In this document: positions 48,766 through 59,226 of the stretch, piece after piece
How positions within the stretch are numbered: the first letter of the stretch is position 1
Layout of the letters: each line of letters starts with the position of its first letter
Source: Phenylobacterium sp. J426
Lineage (GTDB): Bacteria > Pseudomonadota > Alphaproteobacteria > Caulobacterales > Caulobacteraceae
Reading direction: 5' to 3'
NCBI RefSeq assembly: GCF_024699945.1
Contig: NZ_JAJOMY010000002.1
Span: 248,001-312,000 of the forward strand
DNA length: 64,000 nucleotides
Made by a program: the position numbers and the translations under genes
The notes under the pieces: generated by a model
Told to the model about the DNA's origin: nothing
The model's input: the letters and a program-made list of their open reading frames with translations, nothing else
The model's database searches: none

Positions 48766-49738
48766 CTAGACGAAGCGTGTGGCGGTTTCGTCACGCCAGA
48801 GGGATAGCGCCCGCCGCAGGTCGGTTTCGAAATTATATCCGGCTTCCAAGAGCCAACCAGGACGCACCTTCGTCGATTGAACAAGCTTCATGACCCGCTC
48901 ACGATGGATCGGGGTGCGGATGCCGGCCGCCGACAAGGCTTCGAAAACGGGGGCCATGGCCAGGAAAGGCCAAAGCGGCAGCGTGGGGGGGATTGACCTT
49001 CCACCCGGCGACGTCGCGGAAGGCGGCGACTATGTCCTCCGTCGTGCTGAGCTGCGGGTCCGCGAAGTTGTAGCGAATGAAGGGTTCGTTTCGCGTCAAG
49101 GCGAACGCGAATGTGCCGAGCAGCTCGTCGACATATCCCCCCGATTTCACGGTGTCGCGGCGGCCTGGGAAGGCGAAGTAGCCGCGCCGCAGAGCGTTAG
49201 CCAAATGCGTGTAGTTCCCAAATTCACCTGGCCCGAAAACGACGCCGGGCCGCACGATAACGAGCCGTCGGCCTGCCGCCGCAACCTGCCAATCCTCATG
49301 AATGAGTTCGGCCATGCGCTTGGACCGCCCGTAGTCCGAAACTGGCCGGAGCGGCGAGTCCTCGGCGACGACATCCTCACTGGGCCCGTACACTGAGATC
49401 GAGCTGGTGAACACGATTGTTGGGATCTCACAAGCCGCGGCGAAACGCGTAACCTGCAAAGCGCCGTTCACGTTGGTGTCGTAGTACTCAGCGGGAGGAT
49501 GGCCTGGTGTGCGATGGACTGCGGCTAGGTTGTAGATTTCGTCAACCCCGAGTCCCAGCGCGGTTGGGAGGGGGTGACGGACGTCCCCCTCGACGTATTC
49601 AACCTTTGGAACCCGTTCGCGCGGCGGCGCGATATCAACTGCGACGATGCGATCATATCTCGCATCCTCTGCGAGACGCCGGGCCAGACGGGTTCCGATG
49701 AACCCGCTCGAGCCTGTGATGACCGCCCCCAGTCCCAT
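48766..49738 (-). CDS. NAD-dependent epimerase/dehydratase, frameshifted
   Basis: The restored 323-residue SDR protein has VITGSSGFIGTRLARRLAED at the start, VFTSSISVYGPSE, the YGRSK catalytic pair, and VIVRPGVVFGPGEFGNY. An extra C in the run at 48985-48991 breaks it after NPP; without it the chain continues TLPLWPFLAMAPVFEAL to a stop at 48766, the usual C-terminus of this subgroup. It acts on a nucleotide-linked or lipid-linked sugar. It lies between the BY-kinase and the WcaI-like gene on the same strand with gaps of about 60 and 160 bases. Confidence 0.85.
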
Positions 49739-49799
49739 CTGCTTCGCTACCCGATTTTACTCTCGACCAACTCGTATGCTGTGAACGGACCAGTACAGG

Positions 49800-51920
49800 C
49801 TACTGGTCCTGATAATATTTCTTATATTTGGCATAGTAGTAAGTTTGATCGCCATACCCGTAGCGAACCTGCCGTTTCATATCGACCTGGCTCAAGACCA
49901 CGCCGCCAACGTGGGCGCCAGAGGTTTCCAGCAACTTGAGCGCAGAGTCCGCCGCCTGGATCGGCGTCTGGCGCCATTTGGTGAGGAACACGACAGTGTC
50001 TGCCTTCGCTGCGAGCACTCGCGTGTCCGACACGGCGAGGGTTGGAGCTGTATCGAGGATGACGAGGTCGTACTTGCCGGTGGCGTCGCGCAGGATCTGG
50101 TTCATGCCGGCCGTGTCGAACACATCTTCCGGCGTGAAGGAGCTGCGGGCCAGCGGCAGCACGTCGAGGCCGGTCGCCTCATCCCGTACGATGACCTCTT
50201 CGACGGTCGCCCGGTTCGTCAGCACGTCAAGAAGCCCGCGCTCAGGCTGGATCCCGAGCAGGTTATTCACATTACGACGGCGAAGGTCGCAGTCGATGAT
50301 GAGCACCTTGGAGCCGCCCTGAGCGGCCGAGCGGGCGACGCACACCGCCGTTGTCGACTTGCCTTCGGAGGGGAGGGCGGAGGTGAACACCACCACCTTC
50401 GCGGGGCGACCGTCGCGGACGGTGCGGAGCGCCGTGCGCAACGAGCGGATCGCTTCGGAGAAGCTGGAGAGAGGCTTCTCGACCACATAATCAACTGGCG
50501 TCAGGTGCTTGTGCGTGGCCTCCACCACGGAGCCGAGGCTCGGCAGCGCGCCCAGGAATGGCAGCCCGAGGTGGTTCTCGACGTCCCGCCCCGTGGTGAG
50601 GCTCGACTGCAGCCGCTCGGCGACCAGCACGCTGGCGGCGCCGGCGCCAAGGCCGAACAGCAGGCCTAGGGCCAGGTTCATCGGCACATTGGGAGAACTC
50701 GGCCCAGCCGGCATACGGGCTAGGCTGACAATCTTGGCGTCCGGCTGCTCGCCGCCAAGGGCGGCGTTGGTCTGCTTCGAGCGGTTGAGGAAGTCGGTGT
50801 AGACGGTCCGAGCCGCCTCGGCCGCGCGCTCGAGCTCCGCCAGTTGCAAGGAAGCGGCCCCGTCATTGGCCAATGTGCCGCGGGCTGAGCCCAGGCTGCC
50901 CTGCAGCGATGCGACCCGCTGGCGGGCCACTTGCGATCGGCCTTCGAGGCCAGCGATGACCCGGCGAAGTTCGGCGTCGATCTGGCCGTCCAGGTCGGTG
51001 AGCGCGCTCTGCGCCTTCAGAAGATCGGGATGCTGCGAACCGTAGCGGTCTTGCAGCTGGGCGACACGGCCGCTGACCTCAGCCCGCTTGCCGCGCAGGT
51101 CGCGGAGCAGCTGCGAGTCAAACGACTCCGTGGAGGCCCCGGCGCGGCCGAGCTGTGCGCGGGCCATCCGGAGCCGCGCTTCGTCTTCGGCGAGCGCCGC
51201 ACGGGCGGTGGCGAGCTGCTGGTTGTAGTTGGAGACCTCGCCCGCCGTGTAGCTGGCGCCCGGGTTCGCCAACAGTCCGTTTGCGGCCTTGTATTGGGCG
51301 ATCGCCTGGTTCGCCTTATCCACATCCGCCTTCAGGGCCGCCAGGCGCTTGTTGAGGAACTCGCCGGACTGGGCGCCGGTCTGCGCTTTCGCGTCCTGCT
51401 GGGCCCGGAGGTACTGCTGGGCGTAAAGATTGGCGACATCGCGCGCCCGCGCTGGATCGTCCGCGGTGAAGCTGATGTTGATCGCCGAGGTGAGGCCGGC
51501 GCGGGTGGCCTTCACGCCGGCTTCAATCTGCGGAAGGACCAGATCGACCGGCCGCTGGGGCGTCGCCATGGCGGCGGCGACCTTCTGGGCCAGGGCGCGC
51601 GAGCGCACCACCTCGACTTCCGTGTCAACCGTCGCGGAGTCTACAGGCGTGGGGGCGCCGCCCGCAGCGCTGGCGGGCGATTCCAGCACGACGGTCGAAG
51701 TCGCCGTGTACTTGCGCGGCGCCAGGGCGGTGACGATCGCCGCCACCAGGAAGCAGCCGAGTGCGACGCCGACGAACAGCCGCCAGCGGGAGAGAAAGAT
51801 CGTCAGAAGACGGGTGGGTTCAAACCGTTCGCCCGGATAGCCGCGCTCGAATGCGTCGCTGCTGGCGTTGCGGTCAGATCCGGCCTCCGGCCTTTCGGTC
51901 AAGGCGTCGCTCATCGCCAC
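49800..51920 (-). CDS. polysaccharide chain-length tyrosine autokinase (BY-kinase, Wzc-like)
   Basis: The 706-residue inner-membrane protein controls polymer length and export. It has an N-terminal Wzz domain with a first helix (about residues 47-66), long coiled-coil stretches in the periplasm (about 170-400, GNVR-like), a second helix (about 430-450), and a cytosolic ATPase part: Walker A ALPSEGKSTTAV near 520, Walker A' LIIDCDLRRR, and Walker B LVILDTAP near 620. The C-terminus holds the tyrosine cluster RYGYGDQTYYYAKYKKYY, the expected autophosphorylation sites. No separate Wza-like exporter or Wzb phosphatase was found here. The start is the GTG at 51920, or the ATG at 51914. Divergent gene at 52209. 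Confidence 0.95.
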   Translation of the reverse strand: MAMSDALTERPEAGSDRNASSDAFERGYPGERFEPTRLLTIFLSRWRLFVGVALGCFLVAAIVTALAPRKYTATSTVVLESPASAAGGAPTPVDSATVDTEVEVVRSRALAQKVAAAMATPQRPVDLVLPQIEAGVKATRAGLTSAINISFTADDPARARDVANLYAQQYLRAQQDAKAQTGAQSGEFLNKRLAALKADVDKANQAIAQYKAANGLLANPGASYTAGEVSNYNQQLATARAALAEDEARLRMARAQLGRAGASTESFDSQLLRDLRGKRAEVSGRVAQLQDRYGSQHPDLLKAQSALTDLDGQIDAELRRVIAGLEGRSQVARQRVASLQGSLGSARGTLANDGAASLQLAELERAAEAARTVYTDFLNRSKQTNAALGGEQPDAKIVSLARMPAGPSSPNVPMNLALGLLFGLGAGAASVLVAERLQSSLTTGRDVENHLGLPFLGALPSLGSVVEATHKHLTPVDYVVEKPLSSFSEAIRSLRTALRTVRDGRPAKVVVFTSALPSEGKSTTAVCVARSAAQGGSKVLIIDCDLRRRNVNNLLGIQPERGLLDVLTNRATVEEVIVRDEATGLDVLPLARSSFTPEDVFDTAGMNQILRDATGKYDLVILDTAPTLAVSDTRVLAAKADTVVFLTKWRQTPIQAADSALKLLETSGAHVGGVVLSQVDMKRQVRYGYGDQTYYYAKYKKYYQDQ

Positions 51921-52208
51921 ATCACGCTCCCAATAGATCGGCAGATAACTTGGTTCGGACTCGCCCCGCCGCCCGCGCCTCCAAACAGCACCGACGAACG
52001 TATGTCGAGCATAAAGTCAGGCGCTCGCCCGCCAATGCGGCACTCTGACCGAATGCCAAGCGCGACGACTGCGTTATGATTTTTTCACTTCATCTTACAA
52101 AACAGGTCGTGACAAAACCCGGTTAAGGCGAGAAGCGGCCATGAGGCCCGCTTGCGCGGCAGTGTCTAACCTGTAACACTTTCAGTTGAAAGTCGCCTTA
52201 CGGTTCAA
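51921..52208. promoter_or_regulatory. AT-rich divergent promoter region
   Basis: This 288-base gap between the divergent kinase and glycosyltransferase genes has its most AT-rich part at about 52076-52130 (TTTTTTCAC, TTACAAAACA), where promoters for both operons are likely. I could not assign -35 and -10 boxes with confidence. Confidence 0.4.
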
Positions 52209-53411
52209 ATGATCGTCGTCCACGTCCTGACTCGTCTGCTGCGCGCTGGCGCTGAGGAGAACACCCTCGCGATCTGCCGCCTGCAGCGCGCCGAGGGGCA
52301 CCACGTGGTGATCCTTCATGGCGCCGAGTTCGACAGCGCCATGGTCGCCGAGGCGCGCCGCGAATTCGACGTCTACCAGCTGGACCGTCTTGTTCATCCC
52401 ATCTCATTGGTCGACGACCTGGCCGCGGTGGGGCAGATCCGCGCGCTTCTGCGCGCGCTGAAGCCGGACGTGGTCCACACCCACCAGAGCAAGGCGGGGG
52501 TGGTGGGGCGCATGGCCGCACGACTCGAGCGGGTGCCGCTGGTCGTGCACGGCGTCCATATCATCCCCTGGACGCGCATCGGCCCCATCAGCCGCGCCGT
52601 CTATATCGCCGCCGAACGCCTTTGTGGGCTTTGGACGCATGCCTATGTGGACGTCAGTCCGACGGTTCGTAATGAGTACCTGCGCCACGGGCTCGGGCGG
52701 CCCGAGACGCACTTCGTCCAGCTGAGCCCGATCGAAATCGGGCGGTTCGCAAGCGCATCCTGGCCAGACGACTGGCGGTCTCTGCTCGACGTGACGGATC
52801 GCAGTCAGAAACCGCCGGTGATCCTGATGCTGGCCGCCTTCGAGCCGCGCAAGCGGCATATCGAACTATTGGAAGCGCTGGCCCGGACGCCGCTGCCCCG
52901 CGGCACGCGGGTGCTGCTGGCTGGGGACGGCCCGGAAGTTGCGCGCGCGCAACGTACGGCGCGCGCCCTCGGCCTGACGGAGACGGTGCGCTTCCTCGGC
53001 CATCGGCCAGACCCTGAGCGACTGATCGCTATGGCTGATGTTTGCGTCCTGACGTCTGAGCGGGAGGGCCTGCCGCGCGTGGTGGTGCAGTATCTGGCAG
53101 GCGGGCGGGCGACGGTGGCGACGGATTTGCCAGCGCTCAGCGACATCCTGGTCGACGGCCGCAATGGCGTCATCGCCGCAGACGTGCAGGGGGCCGCCGA
53201 CTGCGCCGTCGGACTGCTGCAGAACACGCTCAAGCGGGAGCGGCTTGCGGCGGGGGCGGCGGCCACTGATGTCAGCGCCTGGTCGGGCGAACGGGCCTAT
53301 CCCACGGTGCAAGCCGCCTATGCCACGGCGGCCGCCCGTGTCGGAGTGGACCTGGCGAACAGGGCGCCCCCTCCGGTGGGGGCCACACGGGGGCGTGTCG
53401 TGGCGCTTTAG
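52209..53411 (+). CDS. GT4-family glycosyltransferase
   Basis: The 400-residue enzyme has the GT-B layout: VHVLTRLLRAGAEENTLAIC at the start, DVVHTHQSKAGVVGRMAARL near residue 90, VILMLAAFEPRKRHIELLEALA near 203, VLLAGDGPEV, and MADVCVLTSEREGLPRVVVQYLAGG near 277. GLPRVVVQYL is the donor-binding end. First gene of a plus-strand operon with a GHMP kinase and epimerase. The ribosome site is weak. The sugar added is not readable. Confidence 0.9.
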   Translation: MIVVHVLTRLLRAGAEENTLAICRLQRAEGHHVVILHGAEFDSAMVAEARREFDVYQLDRLVHPISLVDDLAAVGQIRALLRALKPDVVHTHQSKAGVVGRMAARLERVPLVVHGVHIIPWTRIGPISRAVYIAAERLCGLWTHAYVDVSPTVRNEYLRHGLGRPETHFVQLSPIEIGRFASASWPDDWRSLLDVTDRSQKPPVILMLAAFEPRKRHIELLEALARTPLPRGTRVLLAGDGPEVARAQRTARALGLTETVRFLGHRPDPERLIAMADVCVLTSEREGLPRVVVQYLAGGRATVATDLPALSDILVDGRNGVIAADVQGAADCAVGLLQNTLKRERLAAGAAATDVSAWSGERAYPTVQAAYATAAARVGVDLANRAPPPVGATRGRVVAL

Positions 53412-53437
53412 GCGCAGGGATTTGGAGGGGCTGGGGG

Positions 53438-54509
53438 ATGCTGGGGTTAACGCGGACGCCGCTGCGGGTCAGCCTGTTTGGCGGCGGGACCGACTATAGG
53501 GCCTACTTCGAGCGCCGGCCTGGCGCGGTCGTCGGCTTCGCGATCAACCGCTACATCTATATCTCCGCCCTGAACCTGAAGGGCTGGCAGACCTACAACT
53601 ACCGGGTGGCCTACTCGTTGCTGGAGCAGGTCTCTGAGGTGGACGACATCCAGCACCCGATCGTCCGCGAAGTGCTGAAGGCCTGGGACGTTCGTGAACG
53701 CCTCGATCTGAGCTGCCAGTCGGACTTCCCGGCGGGCAGCGGCCTGGGCTCCTCCTCCGCCTTCACCGTCGGCTTCATCAACCTGGTCAGCAGCCTGTTC
53801 GATCGTCCGCTTTCGAAATTCGAACTGGCCCGCAAGGCGATGTATGTTGAGCAGGAGCTGCTCTGCGAGAATGTGGGGGTCCAGGACCAACTGCATACGG
53901 CGATCGGCGGTCTGAACCGGTTCGATTTCGACGGCGCCAAAATCTCCGTCACTCCCGTTCAGCTGTCGCGCGACGCGCTGGACCGGCTCAACAGCTGCCT
54001 GGTCCTTGTGCACAGCGGCGTGGTTCGCCGGGCGTCCGATGCGGCGGAGCTGCAGATCCAGTCCATCCGGCACGGACAGACTGACGCGGAACTTGGCGCT
54101 CTTTACGACCTTGTCGGTGAATGTGTCGCGCTGCTCGAAGGCGGCGGCGGCGACGTCGTCGCCGAGCTGGGCGGCCTGCTGCGGGAAGGCTGGGCGATCA
54201 AGCGCCGCTTGGCGCCAAACATCAGCAACAGCGCCGTCAACGATCTCTATGAGGCTTGCCTTGGTGCGGGGGCCTACGGCGGCAAGCTGTGCGGCGCCGG
54301 TGGGGGGCGGGGCGATGTTCATGCTGATCGAGCCGGAACGTCTGCCGGCGCTACGAGCCGCGGTCGCGCCCCTCTCGGTCGTGCCGATCGAGATTGACGT
54401 CGATGGGGCGGTCGTTATGCAACCCAGCGGGCACGTTCAGGAGAACAGGCGCCCGGCCCGGATCGAGCCTGCCCCTCGTGTCGCCTGGGCCGCGGCTGCG
54501 GCGGAGTAG
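53438..54509 (+). CDS. GHMP-family sugar kinase, frameshifted
   Basis: The restored 356-residue kinase has the GHMP pattern: RTPLRVSLFGGGTDYRAYFE at the start, the ATP-binding PAGSGLGSSSAFTVGF near residue 103, and KLCGAGGGGAMFML near 292 (the C-terminal glycine loop). The opening RISFFGGGTD type is seen in D-glycero-D-manno-heptose 7-phosphate kinases and other sugar 1-kinases. An extra G in the run at 54302-54307 breaks the frame just before MFMLIEPERL; removing it gives the proper end at 54509. GGAGGGG precedes the ATG. The epimerase starts two bases after the stop. Confidence 0.88.
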
Positions 54510-54511
54510 GC

Positions 54512-55444
54512 ATGCGCGTACTAATCACCGGCGGCGCCGGCTATATCGGATCCATCCTGACGCCGCTGCTTTTGGCCGATGGCCACGAGGTGACGGTGCT
54601 CGACACTTTCGCCGGCGACAGCTTCTCTCTGGCCGATTGCTGCCGTTACGAGGGGTTCACGCCCATCCGCGGCGATGCGCGCGACAGTCGGTTGCTCGAC
54701 GAGCTCGCGCCGCGGCACGACCTGTTCATTCCGCTGGCGGCGCTGGTGGGCGCCCCGCTCTGCGCCCGAGACGCCATCGGCGCGGTGACGACGAACCGCG
54801 ATGCGGTGAAGGACCTGATCGCGCGCCTGTCGCCCGACCAACGGGTGATCTATCCCACGACCAACTCCGGCTATGGCGTCGGGGCCGCCGACGCCTTCTG
54901 CACCGAGGAATCTCCCCTACGACCGATCTCGCTCTACGGCAGCAGCAAGGTGGAGGCGGAGCAGGCCGTGCTGGACTGGGGCCACGGGGTGACTTTGCGT
55001 CTCGCCACAGTCTTCGGAGCCGCGCCGCGGATGCGGCTGGACCTGCTGGTGAACGACTTCACCTACCGCGCCTTTCGTGACCGCTTCGTGGTGGTCTTCG
55101 AAGGCCACTTCCGCCGCAACTACATCCACATCCGTGACGTCGCCAAGGCGTTCCGGCACGTGCTCGCCCACTACGACCGCGTGAAGGGCGAGCCCTTCAA
55201 TGTCGGGTTGTCCGACGCGAATCTGACCAAGCTGCAGCTGTGCGCGAAGATCCAGGAACAGGTCCCGGCCTTCGTCTATCTGGAGTCGGAGATCGGCCAG
55301 GACCCCGACAAGCGGGACTACATCGTCTCTAACGACAAGTTCGAGGCCACCGGCTGGCGTCCGGATTGGACGCTTGACGCCGGCATCGCCGAGCTCCTGA
55401 AGGCCTATCAGATGCTGAACGTGAACCGGTTCGCGAATGTCTGA
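54512..55444 (+). CDS. NAD-dependent epimerase/dehydratase
   Basis: The 310-residue SDR protein has RVLITGGAGYIGSILTPLLL at the start, YPTTNSGYGVG in the active-site region, the YGSSK catalytic pair, LRLATVFGAAPRMRLDLLVN, and NYIHIRDVAKAF. It is intact. Coupled to the kinase (two-base gap), it probably converts the sugar that the kinase and a nucleotidyltransferase elsewhere activate. It ends the plus-strand operon; the gene on the other strand begins at 55496. Confidence 0.9.
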   Translation: MRVLITGGAGYIGSILTPLLLADGHEVTVLDTFAGDSFSLADCCRYEGFTPIRGDARDSRLLDELAPRHDLFIPLAALVGAPLCARDAIGAVTTNRDAVKDLIARLSPDQRVIYPTTNSGYGVGAADAFCTEESPLRPISLYGSSKVEAEQAVLDWGHGVTLRLATVFGAAPRMRLDLLVNDFTYRAFRDRFVVVFEGHFRRNYIHIRDVAKAFRHVLAHYDRVKGEPFNVGLSDANLTKLQLCAKIQEQVPAFVYLESEIGQDPDKRDYIVSNDKFEATGWRPDWTLDAGIAELLKAYQMLNVNRFANV

Positions 55445-55495
55445 AGATCGCGCCGCCGCAAAGTCAGCGCTTCGTGAAGCGGAAGCGGGGCGCCT

Positions 55496-55684
55496 TCAGA
55501 TCCGACGATGCGTGGCTGCCTCGGCGACGTCCGCTTCACGGGCTTTGCGCGCGTCCTCGAGCTCGATCGCGAGCGCATGGGCTTCCTGCGGCGTCATGAT
55601 GATGGAGGTCGGATAGCCGGAGAGGCCGGTGATCGCGACCTCAACGCCGCGGACATGGACAAAGACAGCGACGGAACCTGGCAT
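55496..55684 (-). CDS. small conserved-looking hypothetical protein
   Basis: This 62-residue protein starts MPGSVAVFVHVRGVEVAITG, then a helical second half with TPQEAHALAIELEDARKAREAD. GGAGGGGG lies about four bases before the ATG at 55684, which supports translation and separates it from the longer upstream frame. It has a beta-then-helix look and no family I know. Isolated between the epimerase and the RND pump. Confidence 0.55.
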   Translation of the reverse strand: MPGSVAVFVHVRGVEVAITGLSGYPTSIIMTPQEAHALAIELEDARKAREADVAEAATHRRI

Positions 55685-56138
55685 TTTCCCCCTCCAGCTG
55701 CGCCAGACGCACGTCTCCGCGAAGATGTCTCGCGGACCAGACGGGCCCCAGCCCACCAAGGTGTCAAATGCTAAGCGTCGCCGTCGGTTCCAGATCGCCG
55801 TTGGCGCGATGCAGGTTCGGTCATTGAGGCTGCTGCGAGGCCCTTCCGGCGGCTTACCGACGCTTCTTCGGCCAGCGGGCGGACGTTGGTGATCAGCGAC
55901 CCGCGGCCGTTCGGCGCCAAGCCCATGTGCGACAGGTCCGCATGGCTTGCGGTGATCTTGGCGCAGGCGCTCCATGGGCGACTGTCGCGCGGCGCGCGAC
56001 GGGCGTGTTTGTCCAGGCGGGTGCGCTCGAACGCAGACGACGAGCCTCGACCGATGGGGGTCGCCTTTGCAGCCGGCCCGAGCTTGACGACGGCGCCGGA
56101 GAACCACGCATCGACGGATGCAGACCGGCTGCGCCGGC
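55685..56138. other. gap with a weak open frame
   Basis: A minus-strand frame at 55771-56142 (HADLSHMGLAPNGRGSLITNV in its middle) has some protein texture, but no ribosome site, and overlaps two other frames. No call. Confidence 0.35.
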
Positions 56139-59100
56139 TCAAGCCGCGTGCGGCAGCGGCGCGCCGACGCGCGGCTCGGCCCTCAGCTCTCCCCGGCTTA
56201 GCAGCCAGTAGGTGACGGGCGTCGCCACGCGCGATAGCAGGGTGGAGGTGACCAGACCGCCCATGATGGCGATGGCAAGCGGCGAATAGAGCCCGGAGCG
56301 CTCCAGGGCCAGCGGCATCAGCCCGAGGAACGCCGTAACCGAGGTCAGCAGGACCGGCAGGAAGCGCACCTCGCCGGCTCTTTCGATCGCCTCGCGCAGC
56401 GGGACGCCATCACGGCGCAGCTGCTCGGTGAAGTCCACGAGGAGGATCGAATTTTTGATCTCGATGCCGATCAGCGCGATCAGGCCGATGGTTGCGGTGA
56501 AGGACAGGGAATTGCCGGTGATCCACAGCGCCGCCACCGCGCCGAAGAGGCCAAGCGGAATGACGCCGGCGACGACCAACGCAGTCTTGAACTTGCCGAA
56601 CTCCAGCACCAGCACGGCCAGGATGCCGAAAATCGCGATGAGAACCGCCGCGCCCAGGCCGGCGAAGCTCTCTGACTGCGCCTCGGCCTGCCCGCCCAAC
56701 GAGATCCGGTAGCCCGGCGGCAGCTGAAGACGCGCCGTCAATGTCCGGCTCGCCTCCTCCGTGACGGCGGAGGTGAGATAGCCGGTTTGCACCTGGCTGG
56801 TGACGGTGACGGTGCGCTGGCGTTCGTAACGCGTGATACGGGCCGGGCTGGAGCGGAACTCCGGCGAAGACACCGCGCCCAGGGGCGCGGCCTCCCCGCC
56901 CGCGGTCGGCACGTAGATGTTTGAGAGGGCTGAGAGCTCGTTGCGCGCGCTCATGGGCAGACGGACCCTGACGGGATAGTCGTCGCCGTCCGGATCGCGG
57001 AACCGCGCGGTTTCCTCGCCGGATAGCGCCAACCGCGCGACCCGCCGCGCCGCGCCCGCCGACGCGCCCAGGGCGGCCGCCTTGCCCTCGTCCAGCCCCA
57101 GGTCGAGATCCGTGCGATCGATGCTCAGGGGGGTTGTTGACGTCGCGCGTGCCGGGCGTGGCCTTCAGGATCCGCTCAGTCTCGGCGGCGAGGGATTTTA
57201 GAACCGACATGTTCTCGCCGCGCAGGCGGACCGCCACCGGCGCCTCTACGGGCGGCCCATTTTCGAAGGTGATCAGGGTGATCCGCGCGCCGGGATAGCC
57301 GGCGAACTCGCCCCGCAATCGGTCGAGCAGGGCCTCGCTCTGTCCTGGCTTCCAGGCCACCAGAGAGGCGAAGACCTCCGCATAGTTCGACTGCGGCTGG
57401 CGCTGCATCTGGTTATAGAAGATCTGCGGATTACCCCGGCCAAGGTTCGCGGCCGCCCAGGCGACCTCAGGCTCGCGCGCCAGGCGGCTCTCCACGTAGC
57501 GTAGCGCGCGGTCGGTGCGCGCTAGCGACGCCCCTTCCTGGGCCTCGATCCGCACCAGAAACTGCGGCGTCTCCGCAGGAGGGAACAGGCTGGACCCGAT
57601 CACGCCAAGCAGCGGGATCGTCGTCAGGCAGATCCCGCCGATGATGGCGAGCGCCGCCCATGGCCGCGCGAGCGCGCGGTGCAGCATAGGGCTGTAGACG
57701 CGGTGTATCGCGGCGTTTACGGCCTTCAGGACGGCGTTGCCCTCAGGATCTTCGTGGCGCGACAGGAAGCGGCTGGCGAGGAACGGGATGATGGTCAGTG
57801 AGACCACCAGGGACGCGCCGACGGTGCACAGCACGGTCACCGGCAGCGAGCGTATGTAGGCGCCTGAGCCCCCCGGAAGGGCGAGCAGCGGCAGGAAGGC
57901 CAGCATCAGCGTCGCCGTGCAGCCGATCACAGCCAAGGTGATCTGGCGGGTGGCCATGATCGCGGCGGCGGTGCGCTCCAGCCCCATGCGCAGGTGCCGC
58001 GCGATGTTTTCCACCACCACGATGCTGTCGTCGACCAAAAGACCGAGCGCCAACACGAAACCGGCGATCGAGAGCTGGTTTACCGTAAAGCCGAGGGCCT
58101 GGAGGAGGGACAGGCCGATCAGCAGCGAAAGCGGGATCGAGACCATCACCACGCCCGCCGCCCGCCAGCCGAGCGGCAGAAGCGTGATGCTGACCAAGCC
58201 CACGGCGATGCCGAAGTCGCGGAACAGCTTGCCCAGTCTATGCTCCACGTTCTTGGCCTGCACGAATGCGCGCTCCAGCTTCACGCCGCCCGGCAGAGTC
58301 CGTTCGAATTCGGCGAGCGCGGCCTCGACACCCGCCGTGACCTCGGCCACGTCAGCGCCGTCCTTCTGCGTGACTGTGACAAACACCGCGCGCCGGCCGT
58401 TGAACCGCGTCAGGTGCTGCGGTTCGGCCTCGGCCCACTGCACCTGGGCGATATCCCGCACACGCAAGACCTGGCCGCCGGCCTCCCGAACTGCGGTGTC
58501 GGCGACGTCCGCCACGTCCCGGAAGGCGCCGCCGCTCTTGACGTTGAAGCGCCGTTCGCCGGCGTGGATCGCCCCGATAGGGGCATCTGCGCCCGCGGCG
58601 CGCAGCGCGTCGGCCACCGCCGTTGGCGGCAGGCGGAGCTCGGCCAGGCGGCCCATGTCCAAAGCGACGCGAAGTTCCGATTGCGGCGTGCCCCACACCT
58701 CCGATTGGCGCACGCCGCTCACACGGTCGAGGCGCTCGCGCAGCCGCTCGGCGACCTTCTCCAAACGGCGCATCGGGAGGGTGTCGCTCACCAAGGCCAC
58801 CTGCACGATGGCGACCTCCGTCGTTCGCGCCCGTCGCACCTCCAACAGAGTGAGGCCCTGGGGCAGCGCGCCGCGGATGGCGTTCACCTCCCGGACCACC
58901 TGATCGTATTTGCGCTCCGGATCCACGTCCCAGGTGAAGTTCACCGAGATCACCGCGGCCCCGTCCTGGCTGGTCGACGAAATGTCGTCCACGTCGTCCA
59001 GGCCCGACAGCGCATCCTCGATGGGATCGGCGACGAGCTGCTCCATCTCCGCCGGCTCGGCGCCGGGGAGGACCGCGCGCACCACCATGGTGGGAATTGG

Positions 59101-59226
59101 GAAGTGCGGGTCTTCCGAACGAGGCGTGGTGTTGAACGCGTTGAGACCCAGCATCACCAGCAGGGCGAAGGCCACCAGGGTGAACTGCCACCGACGGACG
59201 GCGAAATCGGCGATGTGCCAGTTCAC
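56139..59226 (-). CDS. RND-family efflux pump inner-membrane transporter, frameshifted
   Basis: The 1028-residue restored transporter pumps compounds out using proton motive force. It has the RND layout: one helix at the N-terminus (ADFAVRRWQFTLVAFALLVM), a large periplasmic loop, the helix block with LALGLLVDDSIVVVENIARHL (the proton relay Asp pair, about residue 400), a second loop and a last helix block with IGLIALIGIEIKNSILLVDF. An extra C in the run at 57128-57133 breaks it at NNPLSIDRTD. It overlaps its adaptor (ATGA, 59223-59226). The cargo is unknown; the motif types are those of the HAE-type pumps. No TolC-like gene was found here. Confidence 0.93.

Noticed and set aside
55771..56142. 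Minus-strand frame between the small gene and the RND pump
   Set aside because: Weak protein texture only; no ribosome site and two overlapping alternatives.
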